From: Actinomycetes bacterium | GTDB lineage: Bacteria; Actinomycetota; Acidimicrobiia; Acidimicrobiales; Acidimicrobilacustridaceae | Length of the DNA stretch: 64,000 nucleotides | Direction of reading: 5' to 3' | Assembly (NCBI GenBank): GCA_029782145.1 | Contig: JAKOVH010000021.1 | Coordinates: 124,001 to 188,000, forward strand | Part shown: positions 34,481-43,192 of the stretch, piece by piece | How positions within the stretch are numbered: the stretch's first letter is position 1 | How the letters are laid out: each line of letters begins with the position of its first letter | Notes under the pieces: model-generated | Told to the model about the DNA's origin: nothing | The model's database searches: none | What the model saw: only the letters and a program-made list of their open reading frames with translations | Made by a program: the position numbers and the translations under genes

Positions 34481-35875
34481 GTGAGCGGAGGGCTCGGCAT
34501 CGCCTGGTTCCGGCGCGACCTGCGCCTCGACGACAACCCCGCCTGGGCCGCGGCCACCGCCGAGCACGAGCGGGTGCTGCCGCTCTTCGTCGTCGACCCC
34601 GCGTTGACGGGCCCGGCGGGCGCCCTCCGGGCGGCCCGCCTGCTCGGCGACGTGGCGGCCCTCGACCAGCGCCTCGCCGAGCACGGCGGCCGGCTGTGCG
34701 TGCGCGTCGGCGACCCCCGCGTGGTCGTGCCCGCCGAGGCCGCCGCCCGCCGGGCCGTCGCGGTGCACGTCAACGCCGACGTGACGCCCTACGCAGCCGG
34801 GCGCGACGGCGCCGTGCGTCGGGCCCTGGCCGATGCCGGCGTGGCCTGGCGACCCCAGTGGGGCACCGTCGTGCACGCCCCGGGACGGGTGCGGACCACG
34901 AGCGGCGCCCTCTCGCAGGTCTTCACCCCGTTTCACCGCGTGTGGGCCCGCACCCCGTGGGAGGACTGGCCCGAGCCGGGCGATGGTGCGCCGCTGGCCG
35001 ACCCGGGCGACCACCTGCCCGCGGCGGCGGCGTCCTACCCGACGCTCGCCGACCAGGACGGCCCGGCGGCCGACCCCGGCGAGCTCGGCGCCGCCGCCCG
35101 GCTGGCCCTGGCCGCCGAGCGCGCCGACCGCTACGACGACGAGCGCGACCGGCCCGACCTGGTCGGCACGTCCGAGCTGTCCGCCGACCTCCGCTTCGGC
35201 ACCCTCTCACCCCGCACGGTCGCCGAGGTGGTGGGGGAGGCCACGCCGGGGCGGGCCGCCCTCGTGCGCCAGCTGGCCTGGCGCGACTGGTACGCCCACC
35301 TCCTGCACGCCCGACCGGAGCTGGTCGAGCGCCCGATGAAGCCGGCCTACGCGGCCATCGCCTGGCGAGACGACCCGGCCGGGGTGGCGGCCTGGAAGGC
35401 GGGGCGCACCGGCTACCCGCTCGTCGACGCGGGGATGCGCCAGCTGCTGGCCACCGGCTGGATGCACAACCGGGTCCGCATGGTCACCGCGTCGTTCCTG
35501 GTGAAGAACCTCCTCGTCGACTGGCGGGTGGGCGAGCGGTGGTTCCGTCACCACCTCGTCGACGGCGACGTGCCCCAGAACGTCGGCAACTGGCAGTGGG
35601 TGGCGGGCACCGGTCCCGACGCATCGCCCTACAACCGCGTGTTCAACCCGGTCCTGCAGGCCCAGCGCTTCGACCCGCACGGCGACTACGTCCGCACGTG
35701 GGTGCCCGAGCTGTCGGGCCTGGCCGGGCCGACCGTGCACGAGCCGTGGGCCGCCGGACCGCTCGAGCTGGCGGCCGCCGGTGTCGTCCTCGGCGGCACC
35801 TACCCCGAGCGGATCGTCGAGCTGGCCGGGAGCCGGGCGAGGGCGCTCGCCGCCTACGCCGCGGCCCGCGGCTGA
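34481..35875 (+). CDS. phr: Deoxyribodipyrimidine photolyase
   Basis: The predicted protein has 464 residues. The N-terminal antenna domain starts 'WFRRDLRLDDNPA'. The FAD domain has 'TGYPLVDAGMRQL', 'GWMHNRVRMVTASFL', 'DWRVGERWF' and 'NVGNWQWVAGTG', which are the cofactor- and dimer-binding signatures of class I CPD photolyases. The last motif continues as 'PYNRVFNP', with Asn where Phe is common. It uses blue light to split cyclobutane pyrimidine dimers. The start is GTG; the pentapeptide gene begins 24 bp after its stop. Confidence 0.94.
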   Translation: MSGGLGIAWFRRDLRLDDNPAWAAATAEHERVLPLFVVDPALTGPAGALRAARLLGDVAALDQRLAEHGGRLCVRVGDPRVVVPAEAAARRAVAVHVNADVTPYAAGRDGAVRRALADAGVAWRPQWGTVVHAPGRVRTTSGALSQVFTPFHRVWARTPWEDWPEPGDGAPLADPGDHLPAAAASYPTLADQDGPAADPGELGAAARLALAAERADRYDDERDRPDLVGTSELSADLRFGTLSPRTVAEVVGEATPGRAALVRQLAWRDWYAHLLHARPELVERPMKPAYAAIAWRDDPAGVAAWKAGRTGYPLVDAGMRQLLATGWMHNRVRMVTASFLVKNLLVDWRVGERWFRHHLVDGDVPQNVGNWQWVAGTGPDASPYNRVFNPVLQAQRFDPHGDYVRTWVPELSGLAGPTVHEPWAAGPLELAAAGVVLGGTYPERIVELAGSRARALAAYAAARG

Positions 35876-35899
35876 GCCGTCGCGCACCATGATGGGGGC

Positions 35900-36586
35900 G
35901 TGCCTCCCCGCCGTCCCCTCCGCCGACCCGGACCGCCGGAGGTCCCGAGGTTGCCCGACGGGCTGACCGGTCCGACCGAGCTCGACACCTCCGGGCCGGC
36001 CGAGGTCAGCGACGCCTACCTGACGGGCCTGGTCGGTGACGGCGACCTCGACGACCTCGAACTGACCCGTTGCGTGGTGGAGGGGGTGCGCCTCACCGCC
36101 CGCTCGGCCCGGCGGGCGCGGCTGACCGACGTCGTGCTGCGCGACTGCGAGCTGAGCGGTGCCGACCTGCTCGAGGCCAGCCTCCTGCGCGTCCGGATGG
36201 AGCGGTGCCGGGCCGAGGGCCTCGACGCCGGGATGCTGCGGGGCCGCGACGTCGTGGTGGTCGACAGCAAGCTCAGCGACGCCGGGTTGCGCATGGCGGT
36301 GCTGGAGCGGGCCCGCTTCGAGGGCTGCGACCTGCGGCGGTCCGAGTGGATGGAGGCCCGCCTCGACGGCGTGGAGCTCAGCGGCTGCGACCTCACCGGG
36401 GCCGACCTGTCGAGGGCGGTGCTGAGCGACGTCCGCCTCGGAGGCTCGCGCCTCGACGAGCTCAGGGGCGGCACCGGGCTCGCCGGCGCCACGATCGACA
36501 GCGGTCAGCTGGTGCCGGTGGCCCTGGCGCTGTGCGCGGCGCTCGGCATCCGCGTCGACGACGCGCCGGCACCCGGTCCTGGCTGA
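35900..36586 (+). CDS. Pentapeptide-repeat protein
   Basis: The predicted protein has 228 residues. From about residue 40 to 190 it is built from five-residue steps of the A(D/N)LxX type, for example 'CELSGADLLEASLL' and 'GCDLTGADLSRAVLSDV', which form a right-handed beta-helix. There is no signal peptide or membrane helix. Functions range from DNA mimicry (gyrase protection) to scaffolding, and nothing here decides between them. GTG start. It follows photolyase by 24 bp and is convergent with the whiB-like gene, whose stop lies 9 bp away. Confidence 0.85.
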   Translation: MPPRRPLRRPGPPEVPRLPDGLTGPTELDTSGPAEVSDAYLTGLVGDGDLDDLELTRCVVEGVRLTARSARRARLTDVVLRDCELSGADLLEASLLRVRMERCRAEGLDAGMLRGRDVVVVDSKLSDAGLRMAVLERARFEGCDLRRSEWMEARLDGVELSGCDLTGADLSRAVLSDVRLGGSRLDELRGGTGLAGATIDSGQLVPVALALCAALGIRVDDAPAPGPG

Positions 36587-36595
36587 CGGCCGCGC

Positions 36596-36895
36596 TCAGG
36601 AGGCGCGCGCCGCCTCCTGCACCGCCCGGCGGCTGATCGACCTCGGCGCGAAGCCGGCGGCGGCCCGCTCCTCCTCGGTCTCTCCGCCCCAGAAGCCGTT
36701 CTCCCGGTTCAGGCGGGCGATCGCCCGGCACGGGCCGAGCACTGGGCAGCCGGCGCAGACCTTGCGCGCCGCGGCCTCCCGACGCGCCCGGCGTTCGGGG
36801 CGTTCGCCGGCGATCCCGAAGAACAGGCTGGTGCGGCCCTTGCACGCGGCCTGCTCCATCCAGGAGGGCCGGTCACTCACGGCGAAGGGGTCCAT
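36596..36895 (-). CDS. WhiB-family iron-sulfur regulator
   Basis: The predicted protein has 99 residues. The four cluster-binding Cys are C18, C47, C50 and C56 (CxxC spacing in 'CAGCPVLGPC'). The turn motif 'GFWGG' (67-71) follows, then a basic C-terminal tail. WhiB proteins hold a [4Fe-4S] cluster and bind the housekeeping sigma factor to alter promoter use, often in response to redox state. Strictly actinobacterial, so it helps to place the organism. GGAGG is 4-5 nt before the ATG. It is divergent from cobA/hemD across a 143-bp promoter region. Which WhiB paralogue this is cannot be said. Confidence 0.95.
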   Translation of the reverse strand: MDPFAVSDRPSWMEQAACKGRTSLFFGIAGERPERRARREAAARKVCAGCPVLGPCRAIARLNRENGFWGGETEEERAAAGFAPRSISRRAVQEAARAS

Positions 36896-36955
36896 AAGGC
36901 CTCCATCTCGGGCTGTCGGGCACGTCTCGGGGTGCGGTGCTCGGATGCTCCTAAT

Positions 36956-36965
36956 TTAGCGCTAA
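36956..36965. promoter_or_regulatory. Palindrome in the whiB-cobA/hemD divergent promoter region
   Basis: TTAGCGCTAA is a perfect 10-bp palindrome in the only AT-rich patch of this region (about 36949-36969). It lies 61 bp upstream of the whiB start and 74 bp upstream of cobA/hemD, a place suited to an operator or the whiB promoter core. The cognate regulator is unknown. Confidence 0.35.
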
Positions 36966-37026
36966 TAACCGCGTCGCCAACCCGGCTGTCGCGTCGACCT
37001 CGTGACCGCTGCGCTCGGGCGGCCCC

Positions 37027-37032
37027 TAGGCT
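37027..37032 (+). promoter_or_regulatory. Candidate -10 for a leaderless cobA/hemD transcript
   Basis: TAGGCT ends 6 nt before the GTG start at 37039. A weak -35 (GTGACC, 37002-37007) lies 19 bp upstream. No ribosome-binding site is seen. Confidence 0.42.
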
Positions 37033-37038
37033 CCGGGC

Positions 37039-38553
37039 GTGACCGTGTACCTGGTGGGCGCCGGACCGGGCGACCCCGGCCTGTTGACCGTCCGAGGCGC
37101 GGAGCTGCTGGCCAGGGCCGACGTCGTCGTGTACGACCGGCTGTCCGTGGCCGCCCTGCTCGACCTCGCGCCCGCGGAGGCCGAGCGCATCAGCGTGGCC
37201 AAGAGCGCGGGCCGGGCGGTCATGGCGCAGGCCGAGATCGACGCACTGCTCGTCGAGCGGGGCAAGGCGGGCCAGCACGTCGTGCGCCTCAAGGGCGGCG
37301 ACCCCTTCGTGTTCGCCAGGGGAGGGGAGGAGGCCGCCGCCCTGCGCGCCGCGGGCGTGCCCTACGAGGTCGTGCCCGGCATCACCTCCGCCATCGCCGC
37401 GCCGGCCTATGCCGGCATCCCCGTCACGCTGCGCCACTCGTCCACCTCGTTCACGGTCCTCACCGGCCACGAGGACCCGGACAAGGGAGGCGAGCTCGAC
37501 TGGGAGGCGGTGGCCCGAGTGGGGGGCACCATCGTGGTGCTCATGGGCGTCGGCCGCTGGCCGGCGATCGCCGAGCGCCTGCTCGCCGGCGGCCTGCCCC
37601 CGGACACCCCGGCCGCTGCGGTCCGGTGGGGCACCCGGCCCGAGCAGCACACCGTGCGGGCCACGCTGGCCACGCTGGCCGAGCACCCCCTCGAGGCGCC
37701 GAGCGTCATCGTGGTCGGGGCGGTCGCCGCCACCGACCTCGACTGGTTCGAGTCGCGCCCGCTGTTCGGCACGCGGGTCGTGGTGACCCGTCCCGCCCAC
37801 CAGGCCTCCGCCCTGGCTGCGCCGTTGCGCGCCGCGGGCGCCGAGCCGGTGGTGGTGCCCACCATCGAGATCGCCGACCCCGACGACGGCGGGGCCGCCC
37901 TGCGCGCCGCGGTGGCCGAGCTCGCCACGTTCGAGTGGGTGGTGCTGACCTCCGCCAACGGGGCGGCCCGCTTCTGCGACGCCCTGCGCGACGGGCGCGA
38001 CCTCGCCGGCGTGCGCCTGGCCGCCATCGGGCCCGGCACCGCCGAGGAGCTGGCCCGCCGCCACCTGGTGGCCGACCTGGTGCCCGAGCGCTACATCGCC
38101 GAGTCGCTGCTCGAGGCCTTCCCCCTGCCCCGCGACGGCGACGGCCATCGTCGCCGGGTCCTGCTGGCGCGGGCGGCGGTCGCCCGCGACGTGCTCCCGG
38201 ACGGGCTGCGCGACATGGGCTGGCAGGTCGAGGTCGTGCCCGTCTACCGCACCGTGCCCGTGGTGCCCGACGCCGAACGGCGCCAGGAGGTCCGCCACGC
38301 CGACGCCGTCACGTTCACCTCCTCCTCGACGGTCGAGCACTTCGTCGCCGCCTTTGGCGCCGAGCTTGTGCCGCCGGTCGTGGCCTGCATCGGCCCGGTC
38401 ACCGCCGACACGGCCCGGCGCCACGGGCTGCGGGTCGACGTCGTGGCCGACGTCCACACCGTCGACGGCCTGGTCGACGCGCTCGTCGCCCACGTGGCCG
38501 GCCCGCCGCGGGCCACCCGGAGCCGGGGAGGCCGGCGCCGGGGCCGTGCGTAG
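37039..38553 (+). CDS. cobA-hemD: Fused uroporphyrinogen-III C-methyltransferase / uroporphyrinogen-III synthase
   Basis: The predicted protein has 504 residues. Residues 1-240 are a SUMT domain: 'VGAGPGDPGLLTVRGAELL', 'RLKGGDPFVFARGGEE' and 'VVPGITSAIAAPAYAGIPVT' form the SAM and substrate site. Residues 245-495 are HemD, with 'VVVTRPAHQASALAAPL' at its start and 'DAVTFTSSSTVEHF' near the end. HemD makes uroporphyrinogen III; SUMT methylates it to precorrin-2, the branch to siroheme and B12. The fusion is common in Actinobacteria and Firmicutes. hemA and hemC, which often precede it, are absent. Its TAG stop overlaps a putative hemB promoter. Confidence 0.93.
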   Translation: MTVYLVGAGPGDPGLLTVRGAELLARADVVVYDRLSVAALLDLAPAEAERISVAKSAGRAVMAQAEIDALLVERGKAGQHVVRLKGGDPFVFARGGEEAAALRAAGVPYEVVPGITSAIAAPAYAGIPVTLRHSSTSFTVLTGHEDPDKGGELDWEAVARVGGTIVVLMGVGRWPAIAERLLAGGLPPDTPAAAVRWGTRPEQHTVRATLATLAEHPLEAPSVIVVGAVAATDLDWFESRPLFGTRVVVTRPAHQASALAAPLRAAGAEPVVVPTIEIADPDDGGAALRAAVAELATFEWVVLTSANGAARFCDALRDGRDLAGVRLAAIGPGTAEELARRHLVADLVPERYIAESLLEAFPLPRDGDGHRRRVLLARAAVARDVLPDGLRDMGWQVEVVPVYRTVPVVPDAERRQEVRHADAVTFTSSSTVEHFVAAFGAELVPPVVACIGPVTADTARRHGLRVDVVADVHTVDGLVDALVAHVAGPPRATRSRGGRRRGRA

Positions 38554-38556
38554 GCT
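38551..38556 (+). promoter_or_regulatory. Candidate -10 for hemB, overlapping the cobA/hemD stop codon
   Basis: TAGGCT starts with the TAG stop of cobA/hemD and ends 8 nt before the hemB ATG. No ribosome-binding site lies between. hemB-hemL may therefore also be transcribed separately as a leaderless mRNA. Confidence 0.33.
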
Positions 38557-38564
38557 GGCCGGCG

Positions 38565-39548
38565 ATGAGCTTCCCCCAGCGCCGTCTGCGCCGCCTGCGC
38601 CGCACGCCGACCCTGCGCCGCCTGGTCGCCGAGACCCGGCTCTCGGTCGACGACCTCGTCGCCCCGCTGTTCGTGCGCGAGGGCATCGACGAGCCCCAGC
38701 CCATCGCCTCCATCCCCGGCGTGGTCCAGCACACGCTGAGGTCCCTGCAGGCCGAGGTCCGGTACCTGGCCGAGCTCGGGGTGCCCGGCGTGATCCTGTT
38801 CGGCGTGCCCGCCACCAAGGACGATCGGGGATCGGCGGCATGGGACCCCGACGGCATCGTGCAGGTGGCGCTGCGCGAGCTGCGTGACGACCTCGGCGAC
38901 CGCGTGGTGCTGATGGCCGACCTGTGCCTCGACGAGTACACGTCGCACGGCCACTGCGGCCTGCTCACCGACGACGGCGAGGTCGACAACGACCGCACCC
39001 TCGAGCTCTACGCCGAGGTGGCCCTGGCCCAGGCCGAAGCCGGCGCCGACATCGTGGCCCCCTCCGGGATGATGGACGGTGCGGTGCTCGCCATCCGCGA
39101 GGCCCTCGACGACGACGGCCACGAGAACGTGGCGATCATGGCCTACGCCGCCAAGTACGCCTCCGCCCTCTATGGGCCGTTCCGCGACGCGGTCGACGTC
39201 ACCATCGTCGGCGGCGGCGACCGCAAGGGCTACCAGCAGGATCCGGCCAACGCCCGCGAGGCGCTCGAGGAGATCCGCCTCGACCTCGGCGAGGGGGCCG
39301 ACATCGTCATGGTGAAGCCCGCCCTCGCCTACCTCGACGTCATCGCCCGTGCCCGCCCGGAGGTCGACGTGCCGATGGCCGCCTACCACGTGTCGGGCGA
39401 GTACGCCATGGTGAAGGCGGCCGCCGAGCGCGGGTGGATCGACGGCCTCGCCGTGGGCATCGAGCACCTCGTGTCCATCCGGCGTGCCGGCGCCGACATC
39501 GTGCTCACCTACCTCGCCGGCGAGGTGGCGGAGGTGCTCAACGGATGA
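38565..39548 (+). CDS. hemB: Delta-aminolevulinic acid dehydratase (porphobilinogen synthase)
   Basis: The predicted protein has 327 residues. The Schiff-base Lys is in 'IVMVKPALAYLDVI' and the second active-site Lys in 'IMAYAAKYASALYGPFR'. The metal region reads 'LCLDEYTSHGHCGLL': first and third Cys of the Zn triad are kept, while the middle Cys is Asp, a pattern also known from other actinobacteria and suggesting altered Zn or Mg dependence. It condenses two 5-aminolevulinates to porphobilinogen. The stop overlaps the hemL start by 4 bp. Confidence 0.95.
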   Translation: MSFPQRRLRRLRRTPTLRRLVAETRLSVDDLVAPLFVREGIDEPQPIASIPGVVQHTLRSLQAEVRYLAELGVPGVILFGVPATKDDRGSAAWDPDGIVQVALRELRDDLGDRVVLMADLCLDEYTSHGHCGLLTDDGEVDNDRTLELYAEVALAQAEAGADIVAPSGMMDGAVLAIREALDDDGHENVAIMAYAAKYASALYGPFRDAVDVTIVGGGDRKGYQQDPANAREALEEIRLDLGEGADIVMVKPALAYLDVIARARPEVDVPMAAYHVSGEYAMVKAAAERGWIDGLAVGIEHLVSIRRAGADIVLTYLAGEVAEVLNG

Positions 39549-40822
39549 CCGCCGACGGCACGACCAACGACGAGCTGTTCGAACGCGGCCAGCGGGTCAT
39601 CCCCGGCGGCGTCAACTCGCCGGTGCGGGCCTTCCGCTCGGTCGGCGGGGTGCCCTACTTCGTGGTGTCGGGTCGCGGCGCCACCGTCACCGACGTGGAG
39701 GGCACCACCTTCTTCGACCTGGTGCAGAGCTACGGCGCCGTGGTCGCCGGCCACGCCCACCCCCGGGTCGTGGAGGCGGTCCGTTCGGCCGCCGCCGAGG
39801 GCACGTCGTTCGGTGCTCCCACGCCCCGGGAGGTCCAGCTCGCCGAGGCCATCTGCGAGCGGGTGCCCTCGGTCGAGAAGGTGCGCATGGTGAGCAGTGG
39901 CACCGAGGCCACCATGAGCGCCATCCGCGTCGCCCGCGGCGCCACCGGCCGGCCCAAGGTGCTGAAGTTCGCCGGCAACTACCACGGCCACAGCGACGGC
40001 CTGCTCGTCTCGGGCGGCACGGCCATGGCCTCCCTCGGCCTGCCCGCGTCGGCCGGCGTCACCGAGAACGCCGTCGCCGACACCGTGGTCGCGCCCTACA
40101 ACGTGGTGCCGGTCCTCGACGACTCCTACGCCGCGGTGATCGTCGAGCCGTGCGCCGCCAACATGGGCCTGGTGCCGCCGGCCGAGGGCTTCCTCGAGGG
40201 CCTCCGGGCCGAGTGCGACCGGGTCGGCGCCCTGCTCGTCTTCGACGAGGTCATCACCGGCTTCCGCGTCGCACGGGGCGGCGCCCAGCAGCGCACCGGC
40301 GTGCGCCCCGACCTCAGCGCCTTCGGCAAGGTCATCGGCGGCGGCCTCCCCGTCGGCGCCTTCGGCGGCCGGGCCGACGTGATGGACGAGCTGGCCCCCC
40401 TCGGCCCCGTCTACCAGGCGGGCACGCTGTCGGGGAACCCGCTCGCCACCGCGGCCGGCCTCGCCGTGCTCGACCTGCTCGACGACGACGCCTACGCCCT
40501 CATGGAGTCGCGCGCCGAGTGCCTGGCGGGCGCCTTCGCCCGCGCCTTCGCCGACGCCGGCATCGCCGTGCAGGTGCCCCGCTTCGGCACCCTGGTCGGG
40601 CTGTTCTTCGGCGACGTGGCGCCGCACGACTACACATCGGCCTGCACCACCGACGAGGCCCGCTACGCCACGTTCTTCCACGCGCTCCTCGACCGCCGGG
40701 TGGCCATCGCCCCCGGCGCCTACGAGGCCATGTTCCCGGGCCTCGCCCACGACGACGAGGTGCTGGCCGCCATCGCCGAGGCCGCCCACGGCGCCGCGGC
40801 CGACCTGGCCGCCACGGCGTAG
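39545..40822 (+). CDS. hemL: Glutamate-1-semialdehyde 2,1-aminomutase
   Basis: The predicted protein has 425 residues. The PLP Lys is in 'SAFGKVIGGGLPVGAFGG', and 'VSSGTEATMSAIRVAR' binds the phosphate of PLP. 'FAGNYHGHSDGLLV' is a HemL hallmark. It makes 5-aminolevulinate from glutamate-1-semialdehyde, so the organism uses the C5 route. ATGA overlap with hemB means translational coupling. The partner HemA is not in the window. Confidence 0.96.
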   Translation: MTADGTTNDELFERGQRVIPGGVNSPVRAFRSVGGVPYFVVSGRGATVTDVEGTTFFDLVQSYGAVVAGHAHPRVVEAVRSAAAEGTSFGAPTPREVQLAEAICERVPSVEKVRMVSSGTEATMSAIRVARGATGRPKVLKFAGNYHGHSDGLLVSGGTAMASLGLPASAGVTENAVADTVVAPYNVVPVLDDSYAAVIVEPCAANMGLVPPAEGFLEGLRAECDRVGALLVFDEVITGFRVARGGAQQRTGVRPDLSAFGKVIGGGLPVGAFGGRADVMDELAPLGPVYQAGTLSGNPLATAAGLAVLDLLDDDAYALMESRAECLAGAFARAFADAGIAVQVPRFGTLVGLFFGDVAPHDYTSACTTDEARYATFFHALLDRRVAIAPGAYEAMFPGLAHDDEVLAAIAEAAHGAAADLAATA

Positions 40823-40882
40823 CGCCGGGGTAGATCAGAGCCGTCCGACCGCGACCGGCGCCGGCGCCGGTGAGGAGGAGTC

Positions 40883-42286
40883 GTGCCCGACGACCTGGAG
40901 ACCGCCACGGGCGACACCGACGCGCTGGTGCTGTTCGGTGCCACCGGCGACCTCGCCCGCAAGAAGATCTTCCCGGCCATCGCCGCCCTCGAGGCGCGCG
41001 GCAAGCTGGGCGTCCCGGTGGTCGGGGTGGCCTCCTCCGAGTGGACCGACGCCGATCTCCGGGCGCGGGCCGAGGAGTCCGTCATCGAGCACGGCCGGCT
41101 CGACCCGGCGACCTGGCCCGGCCTCCGGGACCGGTTGCGCTACGTCAGCGGCGACTACCGCGACCCGGCCACCTTCGAGCAGCTGCGCCAGGCGGTCGAC
41201 CCGTGCCGCCATCCGCTCTTCTACCTCGCCATCCCGCCGGCGCTGTTCGACGACGTGGTCAAGGGCCTCGAGGGGGTCGGCCTCACCGAGGGCGCCAAGG
41301 TCGTGGTCGAGAAGCCCTTCGGTCGGGACCGGGCCTCGTCCCACGAGCTCAACGCCGTGCTCCACCGGGCGTTCCCCGAGTCGTCGGTGTTCCGCATCGA
41401 CCACTTCCTCGGCAAGGACGGCATCGAGAACCTGCTCGTGTTCCGCTTCGCCAACTCGCTGCTCGAGCCCGTGTGGAACCGCAACTTCATCTCCAGCGTG
41501 CAGATCACCATGGCCGAGGACTTCGGCACCGCCGGGCGCGCCCGGTTCTACGACACCGCCGGCGCGTTGCGCGACGTGGTGCAGAACCACCTGCTCGAGA
41601 TCGTCGCCCTGCTCGGCATGGAGCCGCCGGTCGCGGCCGACGCCGACGCCCTGCGCGACGAGAAGATGAAGCTGTACCGCCAGATCCGCACCTTCGAGCC
41701 GGCCGACGCCGTGCGGGGCCAGTACCGCGACTACGTCGACGAGGACGGTGTGGCGCCGGGCTCGGACACCGAGACCTTCGTGGCGCTCAAGTTCGAGATC
41801 GAGTCGTGGCGGTGGGCGGGCGTGCCGTGGCTCATCCGGGCCGGCAAGAAGATGCCGGTCACCGCCACCGAGGCGATCGTCGAGTTCGCCACGCCGCCGC
41901 GCATGCTCTTCGCCCCGGCCGACTCGCCGGCACCGCACCCGAACCACCTCCGGTTCCGCCTGGGGCGCGAGCAGGGCATCTTGCTGCAGCTCCACGCCAA
42001 GACCCCCGGCGACCGCCTGCTGAGCCGGGCGGTCGACCTCGAGGTCACCCAGGAGGAGCTCTTCGGTGGCACCGACCAGCCCTACGAGCGCCTGCTCGAG
42101 GACGCCATGGAGGGCGACGCCCGCCGCTTCGGTCGCCACGACAGCGTCGACGAGCAGTGGCGCATCGTGGAGAAGGTGCTCGAGCACCCGCCGCCCGTGC
42201 AGCTCTACCACGGCGGCACCTGGGGGCCGCCCGAGGCGGAGGCCGTCGCGGCCCCCTACGGCGGCTGGCACGAGCCGCTCCCCTGA
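40883..42286 (+). CDS. zwf: Glucose-6-phosphate 1-dehydrogenase
   Basis: The predicted protein has 467 residues. The NADP-binding loop is '[16 protein letters not shown]' (17-32). The active-site signature 'RIDHFLGKD' (about 171-179) and 'EKPFGRD' supply catalytic His and Lys residues. It feeds the oxidative pentose phosphate route and makes NADPH. GAGGAGGAG precedes the GTG by a few nt. No gnd, pgl or opcA lies next to it. It is separated from hemL by 60 bp. Copy 3 of the palindromic element begins at the base after its stop codon. Confidence 0.95.
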   Translation: MPDDLETATGDTDALVLFGATGDLARKKIFPAIAALEARGKLGVPVVGVASSEWTDADLRARAEESVIEHGRLDPATWPGLRDRLRYVSGDYRDPATFEQLRQAVDPCRHPLFYLAIPPALFDDVVKGLEGVGLTEGAKVVVEKPFGRDRASSHELNAVLHRAFPESSVFRIDHFLGKDGIENLLVFRFANSLLEPVWNRNFISSVQITMAEDFGTAGRARFYDTAGALRDVVQNHLLEIVALLGMEPPVAADADALRDEKMKLYRQIRTFEPADAVRGQYRDYVDEDGVAPGSDTETFVALKFEIESWRWAGVPWLIRAGKKMPVTATEAIVEFATPPRMLFAPADSPAPHPNHLRFRLGREQGILLQLHAKTPGDRLLSRAVDLEVTQEELFGGTDQPYERLLEDAMEGDARRFGRHDSVDEQWRIVEKVLEHPPPVQLYHGGTWGPPEAEAVAAPYGGWHEPLP

Positions 42287-42330
42287 GCTGGCTCGATCCA
42301 TCACCTCATGAGGTGACCGATCGAGCCAGC
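42287..42330. repeat. Palindromic intergenic element, copy 3 (inverted)
   Basis: The 44-bp core begins directly after the zwf stop and ends 10 bp before the stop of the convergent cytochrome c gene. Read on the minus strand it matches copy 1 at 43 of 44 bases. Here the inner TCACCTCATGAGGTGA is a perfect 16-bp palindrome, so the two other copies look like later variants. Confidence 0.9.
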
Positions 42331-42340
42331 GGAGGGTGTG

Positions 42341-43192
42341 TCAGCCGCTGCCGCCGACCGGCTCGGTCCAGTTGGGCTGGAGGGTGAGCTTGCCGTCGGC
42401 GTCGAACAGGGCCGTGCCGTCAGGGGTGATCAGCTTGCCGCTGGAGTCCAGCATCGGCTTGCCGTTCGGCCACAGCATGGCGGCGGTGGCGTCGGTGCCC
42501 ACCTGCTTGGCGTCGATCTTGGCGCCCGAGAGCACCTCGCGCTCGTAGCGGACCACCTCGAGCAGCTGCGCCTCGGTGAGCGAGCCCTTGAAGCTGGGCA
42601 TCTGGTTGCCGTTGTAGCTCAGCGTCTTGTGCTGGCCCTCTTCGCGGTTGGGGTCGCCGTAGGGGGTGCCCGAGGGGCCCGTGCCGCTCGAGCCCAGCCA
42701 CACGAACTCGAGCTGGCCGAGGATGTCGGGGAAGGTCTTCAGCACGTCGCCGTTGCTGAGCGGCCGGCCGACGCCGCCGCCGCCGGTGGAGCCGTGGCAG
42801 GTGGCGCACTGGGCGGCGAAGATCGTGGCGCCCGCCTGGAGCTGGGTCGGCTGGCCGGTGGCGGCCTTCGACAGGCCGCCGACGTAGATGATCGCCCACA
42901 CCGGCAGGAACGCCAGCACGGGCATCGCCCAGATCGGGATCTTCTTGCGCTTCAGCGCCGCCTCGACGTAGGGCGGCAGCGGTTCGGGCTCCGGAGCGAC
43001 CGCCGGGGTCGCGGCCGCAGGCGCGGCGGCCGCGGTGGCTGCGGCCGGCTCGACCGCTGCACCGGGAGCCGGCTCGGCGGGGGCGGCCTCCGCCGGCGTG
43101 GCGTCCCCGCCACCACCGTCACCGCCGCCGAGGCCGAGGGCCGAGCGGCGATCACGGGAGCGCTTGAGCAGGTGCTCGGGAACTTCGGTCAC
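42341..43192 (-). CDS. Membrane-anchored monoheme cytochrome c with N-terminal PEHL tag
   Basis: The predicted protein has 283 residues. Residues 2-16 form a charged tag ('TEVPEHLLKRSRDRR') that recurs in the subunit-IV-like protein of the bc operon. An Ala/Pro/Gly-rich linker (20-74), one membrane helix (about 87-107) and an outside cytochrome c domain follow. Heme c binds at 'CATCH' (129-133) and Met198 in 'NQMPSF' is the likely sixth ligand. GGAGGAG lies just before the GTG start. Divergent from the bc operon across 310 bp, it probably carries electrons between the bc complex and an oxidase. No oxidase gene is in the window. Confidence 0.85.
   Translation of the reverse strand: MTEVPEHLLKRSRDRRSALGLGGGDGGGGDATPAEAAPAEPAPGAAVEPAAATAAAAPAAATPAVAPEPEPLPPYVEAALKRKKIPIWAMPVLAFLPVWAIIYVGGLSKAATGQPTQLQAGATIFAAQCATCHGSTGGGGVGRPLSNGDVLKTFPDILGQLEFVWLGSSGTGPSGTPYGDPNREEGQHKTLSYNGNQMPSFKGSLTEAQLLEVVRYEREVLSGAKIDAKQVGTDATAAMLWPNGKPMLDSSGKLITPDGTALFDADGKLTLQPNWTEPVGGSG

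Noticed and set aside
32797..34773. Large minus-strand frame reaching from ppa back over the GDH-fold gene and photolyase.
   Set aside because: Only the last 169 residues (pyrophosphatase) are real; the upstream part is an antisense shadow of two good plus-strand genes.
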